Below the pieces are notes generated by a model. The model was given only the letters and a program-made list of their open reading frames with translations, was not told the origin of the DNA and did no database searches. A DNA stretch of 64,000 nt from NCBI GenBank assembly GCA_046330955.1, contig JAXLRT010000019.1:1-64000 (forward strand), written 5' to 3'. Below, one piece after another: positions 22,582 through 31,545 of the stretch (position 1 is its first letter; the number at the start of each line of letters is the position of its first letter). The position numbers and the translations under genes are program-made. Source of the stretch: JADJPO01 sp046330955 (GTDB lineage Bacteria; Actinomycetota; Actinomycetes; Actinomycetales; Kineosporiaceae).

Positions 22582-23339
22582 GCGCGCAGAGCAGCACTCC
22601 GGCAGCCGGAGACACCCGGGGCACGGGCGAGGTCCTGCTGAGGATCGAGGACCTGCACGTGTACTACGGCGCGATCGCCGCCGTGAAGGGCCTGAACTTC
22701 GAGGTACGTCAGGGCGAGATCGTCACCCTGATCGGGTCGAACGGCGCCGGCAAGTCGACGACGTTGCGCACCATCTCGGGGCTGCTCAAGCCGCGCCAGG
22801 GCAGCATCGCCTTCGCGGGCAAGAACGCCTCGACGATGTCGGGCCACGCCATCGTCGAGGCGGGGATCTGCCACTCACCCGAGGGCCGACGCATCTTCCC
22901 GCGGATGACGGTGGACGAGAACCTCGACATGGGTGCGTTCCTGCGCAACGACAAGGAGGAGATCGCCGCCGACCGGGAGCGGGTGCTCGAGCTCTTCCCC
23001 CGGTTGCGCGAGCGGATCGCGCAGAAGGCGGGCACCCTGTCGGGCGGCGAGCAGCAGATGCTGGCCGTCGCCCGGGCCATGATGGGCCGGCCGAAGCTGT
23101 TGTTGCTGGACGAGCCGTCGATGGGTCTGGCCCCGGTGCTGGTGGACCTGATCTTCGACACCATCCAGACGATTCGCGACCAGGGCGTCACCATCCTGCT
23201 GGTGGAGCAGAACGCCCTGGCAGCGCTGGGCATCGCCGACTACGCCTACGTGCTGGAGTCGGGCTCGCTGAAGCTGGAGGGCGCCGCCCGCCGACTGGCC
23301 GAGGACGACGAGGTCACCCGCGCCTACCTGGGCGGCTGA
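22578..23339 (+). CDS. livF: Branched-chain amino-acid ABC ATPase, LivF type
   Basis: 253 residues with Walker A GSNGAGKST, signature LSGGEQQMLAVARAMM, Walker B LLLLDEPSMGLAP and LLVEQNALAAL. The DEPSxGLAP wording and VEQN instead of an H-loop histidine are typical of LivF. Last gene of the importer operon; a large nested hairpin follows. Confidence 0.95.
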   Translation: MSAQSSTPAAGDTRGTGEVLLRIEDLHVYYGAIAAVKGLNFEVRQGEIVTLIGSNGAGKSTTLRTISGLLKPRQGSIAFAGKNASTMSGHAIVEAGICHSPEGRRIFPRMTVDENLDMGAFLRNDKEEIAADRERVLELFPRLRERIAQKAGTLSGGEQQMLAVARAMMGRPKLLLLDEPSMGLAPVLVDLIFDTIQTIRDQGVTILLVEQNALAALGIADYAYVLESGSLKLEGAARRLAEDDEVTRAYLGG

Positions 23340-23381
23340 CCCCACCCCACCACCCCCGAACCACCGCACCAAACCGCACCG

Positions 23382-23494
23382 CACCAAACCCGCTCATGCT
23401 CCGTGGGTGACGCTCCATGCTCCGCTGAGGTGCCGCCGTCCGCGGCAGCTGCGGAGCATGAGTGCACACCTGCGGAGCATGAGCAGGTTTGGTG
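23382..23494. repeat. Large nested inverted repeat between livF and thioesterase gene
   Basis: Outer arms of 22 nt (23382-23403 and 23473-23494) match at 21 positions. Inside, CATGCTCCGC (23417-23426) pairs perfectly with GCGGAGCATG (23451-23460), and GCCGC/GCGGC (23432-23436/23442-23446) forms the tip. Four copies of a GGAGCATG core are involved. It lies between two convergent genes, so a bidirectional terminator is the simplest reading; the size and the repeated core also fit a small repetitive element. The rest of the gap (23340-23381) is a C-rich CCACC/ACCGC stretch. Confidence 0.7.
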
Positions 23495-23501
23495 GGGGTG
23501 G

Positions 23502-23933
23502 TCAGGTGGGGTCGCCGGGAGGGCGCTCGCGCAGGATGCAGGTGATCCGGGCGGTGCAGGTGCGGCGTCCCGACTCGTCGGTGACCTCGACCTGGTAGCT
23601 GGCCAGGGACGAGCCGAGCGAGAGCGGCGTGGCGACGCCGGTGACCGTGCCCGATCGGACGGCGCGGTGATGCGTGGCATTGATGTCGATGCCGGCCGCG
23701 ATCCGGCCGTGGGGCATGCCGTGCACGACGGCTGCCACCGACCCCACGGTCTCGGCCAGGACGCACGAGGCGCCACCGTGCAGCAGCCCGTAGGGCTGCG
23801 TGTTCCCGGCCACCGGCATGGTGGCCACCACGCGGTCGGTGGTGACCTCGGTGAAGACGATTCCCATGCGCTCGGCGAGGGTGCCGGGCGAGGAGGCGTT
23901 GAACTGATCGGCCAGGTTCGCACTGTCGGACAT
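23502..23933 (-). CDS. Hotdog-fold thioesterase, PaaI type
   Basis: 143 residues from ATG at 23933; an upstream in-frame start at 23990 would run into polA. The hotdog signature PYGLLHGGASCVLAETVGS is in the middle, with the catalytic-position Asp in AAGIDINATHHRAV. Such enzymes hydrolyse aryl- or acyl-CoA thioesters. The start codon shares a CATG palindrome with polA sequence on the other strand, so the two genes are divergent with almost no space. Substrate unknown. Confidence 0.85.
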   Translation of the reverse strand: MSDSANLADQFNASSPGTLAERMGIVFTEVTTDRVVATMPVAGNTQPYGLLHGGASCVLAETVGSVAAVVHGMPHGRIAAGIDINATHHRAVRSGTVTGVATPLSLGSSLASYQVEVTDESGRRTCTARITCILRERPPGDPT

Positions 23934-23952
23934 GGCCCCTAGGGTGGCATCC

Positions 23953-26739
23953 GTGAGCCCCACCGCGACGCGCACCCCTGCCTCTGCCACCTCGCCGCGC
24001 TCGACGTCGAAGCGCGCCCCGGACGCCGCCCGCCCGGCTCGGCTGCTGCTGGTCGACGGGCACTCGATGGCCTACCGGGCCTTCTTCGCCCTGCCGGTGG
24101 AGAACTTCTCCACCAGTACCGGGCAGAGCACGAACGCCGTCTACGGCTTCACCTCCATGCTGATCAACGTGCTGCGGGACGAGGCGCCGGACTACGTGGC
24201 GGTGGCCTTCGACATCTCGCGCCAGACGTTCCGCAGCGAGGTCTACCCCGAGTACAAGGCCAACCGTTCGAGCTCGCCGCAGGAGTTCTCCGGGCAGGTG
24301 GCCCTGATCAAGGAGGTACTCGCCGCGCTGCGGGTGCCGGTGCTCGAGAAGGAGGGCTACGAGGCGGACGACGTCATCGCCACCCTCACCCGGCAGGCCA
24401 CCGCCGCCGGCCTCGAGGTGGTCATCTCCACCGGCGACCGGGACGCGATCCAGCTGGTGAGTGACACCGTGACCCTGCTCTACCCGGTGCGCGGGGTGAG
24501 CGAGCTGATCCGGATGACGCCGGCGGTCACCCAGGAGCGCTACGGCGTCGCGCCGCAGAGCTATTCCGACATGGCGGCCCTGGTGGGCGAGAGCAGCGAC
24601 AACCTGCCCGGGGTACCCGGCGTGGGCGCCAAGACCGCCGCCAAGTGGATCAACCTGTACGGCGACCTGGACGGCATCGTGGCCCACGTCGACGAGATCA
24701 AGGGCAAGGTGGGCGGCACCCTGCGCGAACACCTGGCCCAGGTGCTCACCAACCGGCGGCTCAACCGGCTGGTCGACGACCTCGACCTGCCGCTGGGCAT
24801 CGAGGACCTGCACTGGCGCTCGTGGGACCGCGAGGAGGTGCACCGGGTCTTCGACGGCCTGGAGTTCCGGGTGCTGCGCGACCGGTTGTTCGACTACCTG
24901 GCGGCCCCCGAACCCGAGGCCGAGGGCGGTTTCGCGCTCGACCAGTCCCGGTTGACCGGGGAACAGACCGCGCTCTGGCTCGCCGAGCACGCGCCGTCCG
25001 GCAGCCGGACCGGGGTGCACGTGGTGGGGCAGTGGGGCCGGGGTACCGGCGATGCCCGGGGCCTGGCGCTGGCCAGTGCCGATGGCGCGGCCGGGTTCAT
25101 CGACCTGGTGGACGCCGACCAGCAGGCGACCGAGGCCGTGGCCGGCTGGCTCGCGGACCCGGCCCGGCACAAGGTGTTCCACGACGCCAAGGGGCCGGTG
25201 GCCGCCCTCGGGGCGCGCGGCCTGACGGTCGAGGGAGTGGTATGTGACACCGCTCTGGCCGCCTATCTGTGCCGCCCCGATCAGCGCAGCTTCGACCTGG
25301 CCGACCTCAGCCTGCGCCACCTCGGGCGCGAGCTGCGGGTCGAGACCGCGGGGACGGCGGCCGCTGCCGCCGACGAGGTGCAACTGACCCTGGACGTCGA
25401 CGCGGTCACCGCCGGTGAGGCGGACGGCGCAGCGGCCGAGGCCGCGATGGTGCGGGCGCGCGCCGTCCTGGAGCTGGCCGGGGCACTGGACGTCGAGCTG
25501 GCCGACCGCGGTGGTGCCGAGTTGCTGGCGGACGTCGAGCTGCCACTGGTGCGCGTGCTGGGTCGCATGGAACAGGCCGGCATCGCGATCGACACCGAGG
25601 CGCTCGAGGCGCTCGAGAGTTACTTCGCCGAGGCGGTGGCCGCCGCCGCGGGCGAGGCGTTCGCGGTGATCGACACCGAGATCAACCTCGGCTCACCCAA
25701 GCAGCTGCAGACCGTGCTGTTCGACCAGCTCGGCATGCCCAAGACCAAGCGCACCAAGACCGGCTACACCACGGACGCCGAGGCGCTGGCCGAGTTGTAC
25801 GTCAAGACCGAGCACCCGTTCCTGCTGCACTTGTTGCGCCACCGGGACGCCTCGAAGCTGCGGGTGACGGTCGAGGGCCTGCTGCGCTCGGTCTCGGACG
25901 ACGGTCGGATCCACACCACCTACCAGCAGACCATCGCCGCGACCGGGCGGCTGTCGAGCACCGACCCCAATCTGCAGAACATCCCGATCCGCACCGACGA
26001 GGGGCGGCGGATCCGCGAGACCTTCGTGGTCGGGCCGGGCTACGACTGCCTGCTCACCGCGGACTACTCCCAGATCGAGATGCGGATCATGGCGCACCTG
26101 TGCGCCGACGCCGGCCTGATCGAGGCGTTCCGCTCGGGGGAGGACCTGCACAACTTCGTGGCGTCGCGGGTGTTCGGCGTCCCGACGGACGGCGTCACCC
26201 CGGCCATGCGCTCGAAGATCAAGGCCATGGCGTACGGCCTGGCCTACGGGCTCAGCGCATTCGGCCTGTCCCGGCAGCTGAACATCCCGGTCGACGAGGC
26301 CAAGACGCTGATGGAGGACTACTTCGACCGCTTCGGCGGGGTGCGCGACTACCTGCAGGGCGTCGTGGCCCAGGCCCGGCGCACCGGGTACACCGAGACC
26401 ATCCTGGGACGGCGCCGCTACCTGCCCGATCTGACCAGCGACAACCGGCAACGCCGCGAGATGGCCGAGCGGATGGCCCTCAACGCCCCGATCCAGGGCA
26501 GCGCGGCCGACATCATCAAGGTCGCCATGCTGGCCCTCGACCGTGGCCTGACCGAGGCCGGTCTGCGCAGCCGGTTGCTGCTCCAGGTGCACGACGAGCT
26601 GGTGCTCGAGGTGGCCCCTGGTGAGCGGGAGGTCGTGGAAGGCCTGGTGCGTGACTCGATGGCCGGGGCCGCCGAGCTGTCGGTGCCGCTCGAGGTCTCG
26701 GTGGGCATCGGCCGGTCGTGGCACGAGGCCGGTCACTGA
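23953..26739 (+). CDS. polA: DNA polymerase I
   Basis: About 928 residues. I prefer GTG 23953, which has AGGGTGG 5 nt upstream; ATG 23932 and GTG 23944 are in frame too. Three domains in order: 5'-3' exonuclease (LLLVDGHSMAYRAFFALP, EADDVIATL, GESSDNLPGVPGVGAKTA), a 3'-5' exonuclease-like domain apparently lacking proofreading acidic residues, and the polymerase domain with motif A DYSQIEMRIMAHL, motif B RSKIKAMAYGLAYGLSAFG and motif C LLQVHDELVLEV. Works in Okazaki-fragment maturation and excision repair, alongside uvrA and uvrB in this window. Its end overlaps the convergent flippase gene by 7 bp. Confidence 0.96.
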   Translation: MSPTATRTPASATSPRSTSKRAPDAARPARLLLVDGHSMAYRAFFALPVENFSTSTGQSTNAVYGFTSMLINVLRDEAPDYVAVAFDISRQTFRSEVYPEYKANRSSSPQEFSGQVALIKEVLAALRVPVLEKEGYEADDVIATLTRQATAAGLEVVISTGDRDAIQLVSDTVTLLYPVRGVSELIRMTPAVTQERYGVAPQSYSDMAALVGESSDNLPGVPGVGAKTAAKWINLYGDLDGIVAHVDEIKGKVGGTLREHLAQVLTNRRLNRLVDDLDLPLGIEDLHWRSWDREEVHRVFDGLEFRVLRDRLFDYLAAPEPEAEGGFALDQSRLTGEQTALWLAEHAPSGSRTGVHVVGQWGRGTGDARGLALASADGAAGFIDLVDADQQATEAVAGWLADPARHKVFHDAKGPVAALGARGLTVEGVVCDTALAAYLCRPDQRSFDLADLSLRHLGRELRVETAGTAAAAADEVQLTLDVDAVTAGEADGAAAEAAMVRARAVLELAGALDVELADRGGAELLADVELPLVRVLGRMEQAGIAIDTEALEALESYFAEAVAAAAGEAFAVIDTEINLGSPKQLQTVLFDQLGMPKTKRTKTGYTTDAEALAELYVKTEHPFLLHLLRHRDASKLRVTVEGLLRSVSDDGRIHTTYQQTIAATGRLSSTDPNLQNIPIRTDEGRRIRETFVVGPGYDCLLTADYSQIEMRIMAHLCADAGLIEAFRSGEDLHNFVASRVFGVPTDGVTPAMRSKIKAMAYGLAYGLSAFGLSRQLNIPVDEAKTLMEDYFDRFGGVRDYLQGVVAQARRTGYTETILGRRRYLPDLTSDNRQRREMAERMALNAPIQGSAADIIKVAMLALDRGLTEAGLRSRLLLQVHDELVLEVAPGEREVVEGLVRDSMAGAAELSVPLEVSVGIGRSWHEAGH

Positions 26740-28034
26740 CCTCGAGATCCGCGGTGTGAGCGCACCTCGATCGCCAGTCCCGCTGCGGCCAGGGCCACCG
26801 CCCCGGCCAGCGAGACCTGCACCACGCCGGCGATACTGCCGGGCCGCAGCACCACGGTCGCCAGTGCCACCCCGGCCGCCGTGAGCCACGACAACCACCC
26901 GAACCACGGGTCCGCCACGGCGACCCGGCCGTAGACCAGCACCTGCACCACGGCGAGCGCGGAGCCCAGCGCGGCGAACAGCCACAGGTCGCCCGCGAGC
27001 TCGGCGTACCCCGGCCCGGCGCTGAGCCGGATCAAGGCCGCCGGCACCGTTGCGGTGATCGCCACGGCGAGCCCGCCGAGGGCGCAGGTCAGTTCCACCG
27101 CCCGGCGCAGGGCGGTGGCGCGTCCCGCCGCCGAGACCATGCGCGGATAGAACACGGTGGCCAGGAACTGTGGCCCCCAGAAGGCTGCCTTCGCGAAGAG
27201 GGACCCGACGACGTAGCGGCCCGACAGGTCGGCCGACAGCAGGCCCCGAGCGAGCAGGACGTCGAGATTGGCCAGGGTGAGCAGCCCGGCCATGCTCACC
27301 GAGGTGGTCGCGGCCTCGGCCAGCAGGCGGCGGGTCGAGGGCACCGGGCGCGCGTCGTCCGGCCGCTCGGTGCGGGCGACGCGGGCGGCGCGCACGCCGC
27401 GGGCGAGCTGCAGCGTCACCAGACCGCCGACGACGGCGCCGACGAACCCCCCGGCGACCACGGCGGGTGCCGACGGGTGCAGCGCCGAACCCAGACCGGC
27501 GCCGAGCAACCGCCCGCAGGTCGCGGTCACCATGCCCAGTGCCAGCGGCAGGAATCGACCTGCACCCTGCATCCGTCCGTAGGCCCCGAACGCCAGGGTG
27601 ACCGGGACCACCGTCAGGCCGACCAGGATCACCGCGAGCACGTCGTCCTCGAGCCGGAGCGACCGGGTGAGCAACGGCGCCGCCGCCACCACCGAGGCGG
27701 CGACACCCCAGCCGATCACCAGGGAGCCGCGCACCACCGCGAGCCGCCCGCCGGGATCGGCCGCGGTACGTCGCGCCACCACGAGTTGCCACCCGATCGC
27801 GGGGACCGCCGCGATCACGCCGAGATTGAGCAATGCGCCGACGGCGCCGAAGTCGGCCGGCGCGAGCCGACGGGCGAGCACCAGCACCAGCAGGTACCCG
27901 GCCACGTTTCCCACGGCCGAGGCGACGCCCACGGCAACCCCGGAGGAGGCTTGCCGGGCGAGCCGGCCCAGGCCGCCGGGGTCGGTGGCGACCTGCTGCG
28001 GCATGCTGCCGGCGGGTTGCGACGACGCGGTCAC
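26733..28034 (-). CDS. Polysaccharide-export flippase-like membrane protein
   Basis: 433 residues with about twelve hydrophobic helices spread over the whole length and short basic loops. N-terminal pattern (GVASAVGNVAGYLLVLVLARRLAPADFGAVGAL) is that of the Wzx/MATE-like polysaccharide biosynthesis family, which moves lipid-linked saccharides across the membrane. It begins the envelope-polysaccharide locus, divergent from the next polytopic gene. The exact substrate cannot be read from sequence; MATE-type antiporter is the main alternative. Confidence 0.75.
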   Translation of the reverse strand: MTASSQPAGSMPQQVATDPGGLGRLARQASSGVAVGVASAVGNVAGYLLVLVLARRLAPADFGAVGALLNLGVIAAVPAIGWQLVVARRTAADPGGRLAVVRGSLVIGWGVAASVVAAAPLLTRSLRLEDDVLAVILVGLTVVPVTLAFGAYGRMQGAGRFLPLALGMVTATCGRLLGAGLGSALHPSAPAVVAGGFVGAVVGGLVTLQLARGVRAARVARTERPDDARPVPSTRRLLAEAATTSVSMAGLLTLANLDVLLARGLLSADLSGRYVVGSLFAKAAFWGPQFLATVFYPRMVSAAGRATALRRAVELTCALGGLAVAITATVPAALIRLSAGPGYAELAGDLWLFAALGSALAVVQVLVYGRVAVADPWFGWLSWLTAAGVALATVVLRPGSIAGVVQVSLAGAVALAAAGLAIEVRSHRGSRGQ

Positions 28035-28120
28035 CGGCGCGATTCCCGATCCCTCGATCGGGCACCACTACACTGCCGACTCGCCCGCATCGTGGTCGTC
28101 GTCCTCACCTCTGGAGCGCC

Positions 28121-29980
28121 GTGGTCGCACCGCGATTGCCCGCAGCGCTGCGGCACCGGGTCGCGGCCGGCTGGCCCTGGCCGCTGGCGCTGGCCCTGGC
28201 GGCCGTGGTTCTCGGACCCGCGCTGCGCCCGGGCTACCTGCTGCACCACGACCTGATCACCGGTCCCGATCCGGCCGTCACCGTCGACACCGTCGGCCTG
28301 GGCGACCGGTTGCCCCGGGCGGTGCCGTGGGACGGCGCGGTGGCCCTGGTGGGAGCTCTGGGTGGTGACCGACTCGTCGGTCAGCTCGCGGCACTGCTTG
28401 CGCTCACGATGGCCGGCGCGGGCGCCGCCCGGCTGGCGCAGCGCGACGGCGCCGTTCACTCCCATGGGATCGAGCGTTGGGTGGCTCTGCTGGTGGCCAT
28501 CTGGAATCCCTTCGTCATGGAGCAACTCGCCATCGGACACGTGCCTCACCTGCTCGCCTACGGCGCGTTGGCCTGGTTGGTGATCGCCACCCGAGCGCTG
28601 CGCCGGGGCCGGCCCGGGGGATGGAGCGGATCGGTGCTCGCCGTCGTCCTCGGATCACTCACCCCGGGCGGAGGGCTGCTGTGCTGCGCCACCGTCATCG
28701 TGGTCGCGCTGACGGACTGGTGGCACGACGGTCGACCACGGCGTGATCGTGGGGTGGCCGTCGCGGTGGTCACCGTGCTGGTGCTGCAGCTGCCCTGGGT
28801 GGTGGCGGGCGTGATGCACCCCGCGGCGAATCGGGCCGTGGCCGAGGCCGACTCGCCGTTCGCGGTGCGCGCCGAGTCGGCTGCCGGGGTGATCGTCGAC
28901 GTGCTCGGGCTCGGTGGCAACTGGGCACAGGCGACGCTGCCCGCCAGCCGCAGCACCTGGCTCGGACCGGCCACGACCGGGCTGCTGCTGACCCTGGCCG
29001 TTCTCGGGCTGGCGGGCCGGGTGAGCGGGCGGCGACGCACGGCGGGCGAGGCGGCGCAGGCGGGCCGAGGAGAGTGGGCGCTGCCGCTGCCGGCGCTGCT
29101 CACCCTGATGACCGGGGGATACCTGATCGCCCTGATGCCCCGGCTGCCGGGGGGGACCACGCTGCTGCGGGTCGTCGGCGAGGTGCCCGGCGCCGGGTTG
29201 CTGCGCGACGGGCACCGCTGGCTCGCCTGGCCGGCGCTGGGCCTCGCGGTGCTCGCCGGGTCGGCAGCGCGCCGGCTCGCCGACCTGGTCGAGGCCCGAG
29301 GGGTGTCACCGCACGCCGCGGCAGGGACCGCCGCCGTCCTGGTATCGGCGGCGGTGATCGCGCTGGCGCCGGACCTGGCCGGCGGCCTCGCCGGGCGGCT
29401 GCACACGTCGGAGTACCCGCTCGACTGGGCGCGCACCCGGATCGCGCTGACCCGGCACGCGGACGACGATCGGATCGTGGTGCTGCCGTGGCAGCCCTTC
29501 CGCCGGTTCGCCTGGGCCGGCCCGCAGAACGTGCTGGACCCCGCAGGTCGCGTGATGCCGCGCGCCACGCTCACCGACGACTCGCTGACCGTCGGCGGTC
29601 GCAGCCTGCCCGCCGAGGGCGCCGGGTCTCGCGCGGTGCGCCGTGCGTTGGCCGACCAGCGGCTCTCCGCCGACGAACTCCGCCCGCTCGCAGTGGGCTG
29701 GATCCTGATCGAACACGGCACTCCCGGTGCCCTGCCGCAGGTGCCGGAGCAGGCCGAGGTCGTGATCTCGGGCCCCGATCTCACGCTGTACCGGCTGGAC
29801 GGCGCCACACCGGTCCCGCTGGGACGCTGGCGGGTACGCTGCGTCGTCGGTTCGCAGTTGTTGCTTGCCTTACTCGCCAGTAGCGCTACATTGCGTCTAC
29901 TCGCGCTGGGCGCACTGACCTGGACAGCCTTGCTGCGACGTCGATGGCCGGGTTCGTCCCGGCGCCCGGCGCCGATCTGA
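28121..29980 (+). CDS. Large polytopic membrane protein of the AftD locus
   Basis: 619 residues from GTG 28121, preceded by GGAG. Many transmembrane helices in the first ~400 residues, then a soluble part with DWARTRIALTRHADDDRIVVLPWQPFRRF-type sequence. It resembles the membrane protein encoded beside the GT4 and methyltransferase genes in mycobacteria (Rv0226c by my recollection). Possibly a GT-C-like glycosyltransferase or lipid-linked sugar handler; no catalytic motif is certain. Divergent from the flippase, and followed by a 72-residue secreted-type protein. Confidence 0.7.
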   Translation: MVAPRLPAALRHRVAAGWPWPLALALAAVVLGPALRPGYLLHHDLITGPDPAVTVDTVGLGDRLPRAVPWDGAVALVGALGGDRLVGQLAALLALTMAGAGAARLAQRDGAVHSHGIERWVALLVAIWNPFVMEQLAIGHVPHLLAYGALAWLVIATRALRRGRPGGWSGSVLAVVLGSLTPGGGLLCCATVIVVALTDWWHDGRPRRDRGVAVAVVTVLVLQLPWVVAGVMHPAANRAVAEADSPFAVRAESAAGVIVDVLGLGGNWAQATLPASRSTWLGPATTGLLLTLAVLGLAGRVSGRRRTAGEAAQAGRGEWALPLPALLTLMTGGYLIALMPRLPGGTTLLRVVGEVPGAGLLRDGHRWLAWPALGLAVLAGSAARRLADLVEARGVSPHAAAGTAAVLVSAAVIALAPDLAGGLAGRLHTSEYPLDWARTRIALTRHADDDRIVVLPWQPFRRFAWAGPQNVLDPAGRVMPRATLTDDSLTVGGRSLPAEGAGSRAVRRALADQRLSADELRPLAVGWILIEHGTPGALPQVPEQAEVVISGPDLTLYRLDGATPVPLGRWRVRCVVGSQLLLALLASSATLRLLALGALTWTALLRRRWPGSSRRPAPI

Positions 29981-29995
29981 AGACCTGGAGGATCA

Positions 29996-30214
29996 ATGTC
30001 CCGATCGTCGCGTGACAGCGGAAACGTCAGCGTGCCGGCGGTACTGGCCGTTCTGGCCGCCCTCATCGGCGGCGGCGCTGCCGTGACCGCCAGCTCCGCC
30101 GTGATCAGCAGCCAGCAGCCGGCGGCCGAGACCGTGGGCCGGCCGGCAGCCATCGTCGAGGGACCGTCGGATGCCATTCTCGAGTACGGCGGACTAGAGC
30201 AGGCCAGCCGCTGA
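29996..30214 (+). CDS. Small exported protein, DUF2613-like
   Basis: 72 residues, one hydrophobic N-terminal segment (about residues 11-36) and a short hydrophilic tail ending AILEYGGLEQASR. Size, topology and the LEYG near the C-terminus resemble the DUF2613 small proteins found next to aftD in mycobacteria. SD GGAGGAT before ATG. Its last 21 bp overlap the end of the convergent GT4 gene. Function unknown. Confidence 0.65.
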   Translation: MSRSSRDSGNVSVPAVLAVLAALIGGGAAVTASSAVISSQQPAAETVGRPAAIVEGPSDAILEYGGLEQASR

Positions 30215-31390
30215 GCCGAGCGGCTCGGCGACCTCGGGGCGATCCGTGGCAGGTCGGCCCGAGGCAGCTCGGCGCAACAGTGTCAGGATCGCCGTCGAGG
30301 CTGCCGCCCACGTGTGATCGCCGCTCGCGAGCCGGGCGTTCTCGCCGAGTGCGCGCCGTCGAGCGGCGTCGGCCAACAGCGCCCTGGTCTGGTCCACGAG
30401 CTCGTCCAGGTCGTCCACCAAGAGTCCGGTCAGCCCGTCGTGGATCGACTCGGCCAGACCGCCTGCGTGGCGATAGGCGATCGCCGGGACGCCGTGCTGG
30501 GCCGCCTCGACCACCATCAGTCCCCAGCCCTCCTTGACCGAGGGCGCCAACAACAGCTGGCACCCGGCCAGCAGCCGATGCTTGTCGATGTCGCTGACGA
30601 ACCCGTGGAAGGTGACCGCGTCCCGGACGCCGAGTTGCTCGACGTGCGCCGTGAGCTGCGGGTGCCACCACCCGTCACCGATGACGTGCAGCCGTAGCCC
30701 CGGGTGGTCCGGCAGGAGCCGCGCCAGTACCTCGAGGGCGTGTTCGACCCGCTTGTGCGGCACCAGTCGACCCAGGACCGCCAGCTGCGGCGCCTCCGGC
30801 GAATCGGTCGTCCCGGACGCCTCGGCCACGCCCGGGGGCACCGGATCGAGCCCGTTGCGCACGACCGCGATGTCGCCCGCACGCACCCCGAGCTGGGTGA
30901 GCTGGTGCTTCGACACCCCGGACACGGTGACGTACTGGCAGCCGCGGTGCAGCCGCGGTGCGAGTCGGGACTCGGTCCACCACCCGAACCGAGCCGCCCA
31001 CGGCCCGAGCGCGATCGGCCACTGTTCGCGGTGCACGTGGTGGACCAGCACCACCACAGGACATCCGGCGACCAGGCGCGAGTAGAAGCCGAGGCCGTTC
31101 TGTACCTCCAACACCACCTGCGGGCCGCGGCCACGCAGCCGGTCCCGCAGCAGGGCTGCCAGCGCGGCGGGGTAGACCCCCAGCCGTCCGCCGGCCCGAC
31201 GGATCAGATACCCGTCACGCCGCTGGGTGCGCGGGGCGCCGTCCACACGCGAGCACTGCAGGACGACGTCGCACCCCGCCGCAGCCAGCCCGGCTGCCAC
31301 CCGTTCGACGTACCGTTCGGACCCCCCACCCTCGGGATGGGAGAGGTCCCGCCAGTTCAGGATGGTTACCCTGAGTGATGTGGTGGACAA
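30194..31390 (-). CDS. Glycosyltransferase family 4
   Basis: 398 residues. GT-B fold: N-terminal NWRDLSHPEGGGSERYVERVA, the middle HVHREQWP, and the C-terminal nucleotide-sugar site seen as GRLVPHKRVEHALEVL, FHGFVSDIDKHRLLAGC and PSVKEGWGLMVVEAAQHGVPAIA (E-x7-E retaining motif). It would transfer a sugar from a nucleotide or GDP-type donor on the cytosolic face. It matches the GT beside the mycobacterial methyltransferase gene (Rv0225-like). Divergent from the methyltransferase gene with a 155-bp promoter region. Confidence 0.88.
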   Translation of the reverse strand: MSTTSLRVTILNWRDLSHPEGGGSERYVERVAAGLAAAGCDVVLQCSRVDGAPRTQRRDGYLIRRAGGRLGVYPAALAALLRDRLRGRGPQVVLEVQNGLGFYSRLVAGCPVVVLVHHVHREQWPIALGPWAARFGWWTESRLAPRLHRGCQYVTVSGVSKHQLTQLGVRAGDIAVVRNGLDPVPPGVAEASGTTDSPEAPQLAVLGRLVPHKRVEHALEVLARLLPDHPGLRLHVIGDGWWHPQLTAHVEQLGVRDAVTFHGFVSDIDKHRLLAGCQLLLAPSVKEGWGLMVVEAAQHGVPAIAYRHAGGLAESIHDGLTGLLVDDLDELVDQTRALLADAARRRALGENARLASGDHTWAAASTAILTLLRRAASGRPATDRPEVAEPLGSAAGLL

Positions 31391-31458
31391 ATCGGCAACC
31401 TCCGGCTGGGGCTCACTGTGGACACGTACCGTGGTCGCCGTGGAGTCGTTCCCCGTCG

Positions 31459-31488
31459 TTGACCAGGCTGCGTCACCTGCCGTAGTGG
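31459..31488 (+). promoter_or_regulatory. Promoter of methyltransferase-aftD operon
   Basis: TTGACC (31459-31464), an 18-nt spacer and TAGTGG (31483-31488). It lies in the 155-bp gap between divergent GT4 and methyltransferase genes. If used, transcription starts near 31495 and the GTG at 31489 cannot be the start codon, which supports ATG 31546. Confidence 0.45.
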
Positions 31489-31545
31489 GTGAACGTGGGG
31501 GACACCGTAAGGCCTGGGCCGGATTTCTCGCTACTCTCCGGTAAC

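Noticed and set aside
29074..29883. Plus-strand ORF inside the large membrane protein gene
   Set aside because: Out-of-frame Arg/Ala-rich shadow.
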